From contig JAGBTR010000241.1 of NCBI GenBank assembly GCA_017631215.1, positions 1 to 7,235 on the forward strand: a stretch of 7,235 nucleotides of DNA, read 5' to 3'. Positions 4,978 through 7,235 of this stretch are shown piece by piece. The stretch comes from Clostridia bacterium. Its GTDB lineage: Bacteria > Bacillota > Clostridia > Oscillospirales > CAG-272. A program made the translations under genes and the position numbers. The notes under the pieces were generated by a model. It made no database searches. It was not told the origin of the DNA and saw only the letters and a program-made list of their open reading frames with translations. How positions within the stretch are numbered: position 1 is the stretch's first letter; each line of letters begins with the position of its first letter.

Positions 4978-5934
4978 TTAAAATTCGTTTTTCAGCTCGC
5001 GCGTCATCAGATCCATCAGTACCTCGCGGCAATCCGCGCTCTCGTAGAGAATGCGGTAGACGGCGGTGCAGATGGGAAGATCGACGGCGTGCTTTTTGCC
5101 CAGATCGACCATCGCGCGCGCGGTGTAATAACCCTCGGCCAGTGCCGTATAGGGCTCACCCCTGGCAAAGCACTCGCCAAAGGCGCGGTTGTGCGAGTGG
5201 GGCGAGAAGACGGTCGCCTCGTAGTCGCCCAGATGGCAAAGACAGTACGCCGAGGGCTCATCGCCTCCCATCGCCGCGATCAATCGCGCGACCTCGCGCG
5301 TGCCGCGTGCCATCAGCGCGCCCTTGAGCGTGCCGAGTCCGTAGCCGTCGAGCATACCTGCGGCGATGCCGATGACGTTTTTGGCGGCCGCACCGATCTC
5401 GTTGCCGAGCAGGTCTTGTCCGTAGTAAAAGCGGATGAGATCGCTCGAAAATTCATCGACCAAGCGGCGCTTGACCGCCTCATCCTCGGAATCGATGACC
5501 ATGCAGGACGGTCGTCCCGCGTAAAATTCCTGCACGTGTCCGGGTCCTAGCCAGACGGCGACGGGACAGCTTGCATCCAGCGCATCTCGTGCGACCTCGC
5601 TGAGTCTGCGCCCCGAGGCGATGTCGATGCCCTTCATACACAGCACGACCGTCTTGCCGCGAAGCGCCAGCGGTGCCAGCTCAGCCATCAGAGCGGCGAG
5701 ATTTTGCGAGGGGATGGAAATGATGATCACCTCACCCTCGGTCGCGGCGGCGACGTCGGTGGTCAGCTTGACCGAGGCGGGCAGAGCGAGCAGATCGTTC
5801 TGCCGTGTCTTGAGAAAGCGTTGCATCTCGCGTGAGGATGAACGCCCGTATAGCGTCAGGTCATGACCGATGCGGTCGAGATACCAAGTGATGAGCGAGC
5901 CCCAACGCCCGCAGCCGATAACTGTGATTTTCAT
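4978..5934 (-). CDS. gpsA: NAD(P)H-dependent glycerol-3-phosphate dehydrogenase family, divergent
   Basis: The family reduces dihydroxyacetone phosphate to sn-glycerol 3-phosphate for phospholipid synthesis in the cytoplasm. The 318-residue product opens with the Rossmann motif GCGRWG (7-12). It continues with IISIPSQ (71-77), CMKGID (99-104, Lys101), GPGHVQEF (130-137), NEIGAAAKNVIGIAAG (178-193, Lys185) and GD at 236-237, so the expected catalytic Lys and Asp are there. The C-terminal substrate region departs from typical GpsA: GTLKGALMARG replaces the usual N-AKAAL-TRG, and GDYEATVFSPHSHNRAFG replaces GDL..T..S..SRNR.FG. It may be a second, specialised copy; a different 2-hydroxyacid-like substrate is possible but less likely. 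I start at ATG 5934, which has AAGGA (5943-5947) 8 nt upstream and puts the Rossmann strand at the N-terminus. The longer frame from 5982 would be read through the 5967-5992 palindrome. Confidence 0.85.
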   Translation of the reverse strand: MKITVIGCGRWGSLITWYLDRIGHDLTLYGRSSSREMQRFLKTRQNDLLALPASVKLTTDVAAATEGEVIIISIPSQNLAALMAELAPLALRGKTVVLCMKGIDIASGRRLSEVARDALDASCPVAVWLGPGHVQEFYAGRPSCMVIDSEDEAVKRRLVDEFSSDLIRFYYGQDLLGNEIGAAAKNVIGIAAGMLDGYGLGTLKGALMARGTREVARLIAAMGGDEPSAYCLCHLGDYEATVFSPHSHNRAFGECFARGEPYTALAEGYYTARAMVDLGKKHAVDLPICTAVYRILYESADCREVLMDLMTRELKNEF

Positions 5935-5966
5935 CCGATCTATCCTTAAAGTTTTTGAAGATTCCA

Positions 5967-5992
5967 AAGGGACTTTTTTCAAAAAGTCCCTT
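5967..5992. repeat. 12-bp perfect palindrome between metG and gpsA
   Basis: AAGGGACTTTTT (5967-5978) pairs with AAAAAGTCCCTT (5981-5992) around a 2-nt turn. It lies 34 bp after the metG stop and 33 bp before the gpsA ATG. In layout it matches the 638-670 palindrome (G-run, A/AA, C, T-run, A-run, G, T/TT, C-run). It may be an mRNA-stabilising stem, a weak terminator or a dispersed palindromic repeat. Confidence 0.65.
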
Positions 5993-5999
5993 AAGTGGG

Positions 6000-6018
6000 T
6001 GCAGGGCAGAGCCCTGCA
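6000..6018. repeat. 8-bp GC hairpin just after metG
   Basis: TGCAGGGC (6000-6007) pairs perfectly with GCCCTGCA (6011-6018) around AGA. It sits 8 bp past the metG stop codon, and the 5967-5992 palindrome follows after 7 bp. The two stems probably form one repeat unit or a shared 3'-end structure for metG. No T-tract follows, so strong termination is not expected. Confidence 0.6.
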
Positions 6019-6026
6019 TCGTCCTC

Positions 6027-7235
6027 TTATCTCACTCTCTCACCCAGAGGCGTCTCGGGATCGAGGAAGACGACGCGGACGGTCTCCTCGCCGCTGGCAA
6101 GGATCATACCGTTGGACTCGACGCCGCAAAGGGTTGCGGGTCTCAGATTGGCGACCAGAATGATCTTCTTGCCGATCAGCTGGTCGGGCGTGTAGTATTT
6201 GGCAATGCCCGAGACGACCTGTCTCTGCTCGTAGCCCAGATCCACCTGCAGCTTGAGCAGCTTCTTTGCCTTGGGCACACCCTCGCAAGCCAGAATCTTG
6301 GCGGTGCGAAGCTCGACGTTCATAAAGTCGTCAATACCGATCAGGGCGCAGCCCTCGGGCTTTTCAACGGGCGCCTCTGCCTTGGCAGCGGCTGCCATCT
6401 GTGCCTGTCTCTTGGCCTCCAGCTCCTCGAGCTTCTTTTGCTCGTCGATGCGGGCAAACAGCACCTTGGAGTCGCCCACGCGCTCGCCTGCGACGAGAGC
6501 GCCGAACTGCTCGGTCGTGCCGATGGTGGCGTAGGTTGCGGCGGTCGTGTTCAGCTCGGAGAGGATCTCCTCGGCGGTCGCGGGAATGAAGGGACGCAGC
6601 AGGACAGCACCCCAACGGATGGCCTCAAGCAACGTGTACAGCACCGTGCCAAGACGCTCTCTCTGCGACTCGTCCTTGGCCAGCGTCCAGGGCGTCGTCT
6701 CGTCGATATACTTGTTGGCGCGCGAGAGCATCGTGAAGATCTCCTCCAGCGCGTCGGCAATGCGGTAAGCGTCCATATGCGCCACGACCTTCTCAAAGGC
6801 GCGTACGCAAGCGGCCGCGACCTCGCCGTCCAGCGCGTCGGGGGCACTGGGGGCCTGGATCACGCTGTCAAAATACTTCTTCTGCATATCCAGCGTTCTC
6901 TTGACGAGGTTGCCGAGATTGTTGACCAGATCCGTGTTGAAGCGCTTGATGACGTTCTCATAGGTGATCGAGCCGTCGTTGGCGTAGGGCATTTCGGAAA
7001 GGGCATAGTAGCGCACGCCGTCGACCGTGAAATGCTCGGCCAGCTCGTCGGCATAGATGACGTTGCCGCGCGACTTGGACATTTTGTCCGCGCCGAAGTT
7101 GAACCACGGATGCGCGAAGACCTTCTTGGGCAGCGGCAGATCGAGTGCCATCAGGAAGATGGGCCAGTAGATGGTGTGGAAGCGGATGATGTCCTTACCG
7201 ATGATGTGGACGTTGGCAGGCCACCACTTCTTGAA
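6027..7235 (-). CDS. metG: Methionyl-tRNA synthetase, C-terminal two thirds (partial)
   Basis: The enzyme attaches methionine to tRNA-Met in the cytoplasm. The frame is open to the window edge at 7235, so the N-terminal half of the catalytic domain, including HIGH and the zinc knuckle, is outside. The visible 402 residues begin inside the Rossmann core (WWPANVHIIGKDIIRFHTIYW region). KMSKS is intact at window residues 51-55. The helical anticodon-binding domain follows. It includes NLVKR (109-113), matching E. coli Asn391/Arg395 by pattern, and the conserved Trp in DETTPW (183). A charged Glu/Lys/Ala linker (about 255-290) precedes a C-terminal OB-fold tRNA-binding domain (about 299-402). That domain has FMNVELRTAKI, KLLKLQVDLG, RQVVSGIA, VANLRPATLCGVESNGMILA and the usual PG-like end. 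The protein ends in TAA at 6027-6029. It is the first visible gene of the block and probably the lead gene. Confidence 0.97.
   Translation of the reverse strand, partial: FKKWWPANVHIIGKDIIRFHTIYWPIFLMALDLPLPKKVFAHPWFNFGADKMSKSRGNVIYADELAEHFTVDGVRYYALSEMPYANDGSITYENVIKRFNTDLVNNLGNLVKRTLDMQKKYFDSVIQAPSAPDALDGEVAAACVRAFEKVVAHMDAYRIADALEEIFTMLSRANKYIDETTPWTLAKDESQRERLGTVLYTLLEAIRWGAVLLRPFIPATAEEILSELNTTAATYATIGTTEQFGALVAGERVGDSKVLFARIDEQKKLEELEAKRQAQMAAAAKAEAPVEKPEGCALIGIDDFMNVELRTAKILACEGVPKAKKLLKLQVDLGYEQRQVVSGIAKYYTPDQLIGKKIILVANLRPATLCGVESNGMILASGEETVRVVFLDPETPLGERVR

Noticed and set aside
3912..5327. A 471-codon open frame on the plus strand over the SGNH and gpsA-like genes
   Set aside because: Over the SGNH gene it is the in-register complement of a biased coding sequence. 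It continues through the intercistronic hairpin and shows no domain, while the opposite strand has complete, motif-bearing proteins.
5935..5982. A 16-residue N-terminal extension of the gpsA-like protein
   Set aside because: It would begin inside a perfect palindrome, lacks a ribosome binding site, and would push the Rossmann strand away from the N-terminus. The ATG at 5934 has AAGGA at 8-nt spacing.

Overview
The window reads as chromosomal DNA from a fairly GC-rich member of the Clostridia (Bacillota), most likely an uncultured gut lineage near the Oscillospirales. This is inferred from strong AGGAGG-type ribosome binding sites, GC-ending codons, a MetRS with a fused C-terminal tRNA-binding domain, a TatD gene near metG as in Bacillota, and AT-centred palindromes between genes. 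The lineage is an inference; no marker gene here fixes it. All five protein genes lie on the minus strand, so transcription runs from the right end of the window to the left.

Right to left, the first block is a likely operon. It starts with the C-terminal two thirds of methionyl-tRNA synthetase (metG, cut by the window edge). A divergent NAD(P)H-dependent glycerol-3-phosphate dehydrogenase (gpsA family), a cytoplasmic SGNH/GDSL hydrolase with a GxDLY N-terminal domain, and a TatD-family metal-dependent hydrolase follow. Gaps are about 92, 55 and 14 bp. The first gap holds a 12-bp palindrome and a GC hairpin. The second holds an 11-bp hairpin. The block ends at a stem-loop terminator at 2914-2944. 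In many Bacillota metG is followed closely by tatD (metS-yabD in Bacillus), so the gpsA-like and SGNH genes look like a two-gene insertion into that pair.

The second block is a single gene for an EF-G-like GTPase of the EF-G2 type. It has its own promoter (TTGCAA, 17 bp, TATAAT), a leader of about 105 nt with a hairpin against the ribosome binding site, and a palindrome plus a bidirectional terminator downstream.

The leftmost ~550 bp has no credible protein gene. It is packed with short, nearly perfect inverted repeats, many with GAA, GTA or AG at the turn, and an imperfect 36-38 bp direct repeat. It runs off the left edge. It looks like a dispersed structured repeat or a structured non-coding RNA locus and is the best candidate for something undescribed. 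That claim rests only on its structure. The five protein genes are recognisable housekeeping or enzyme families.
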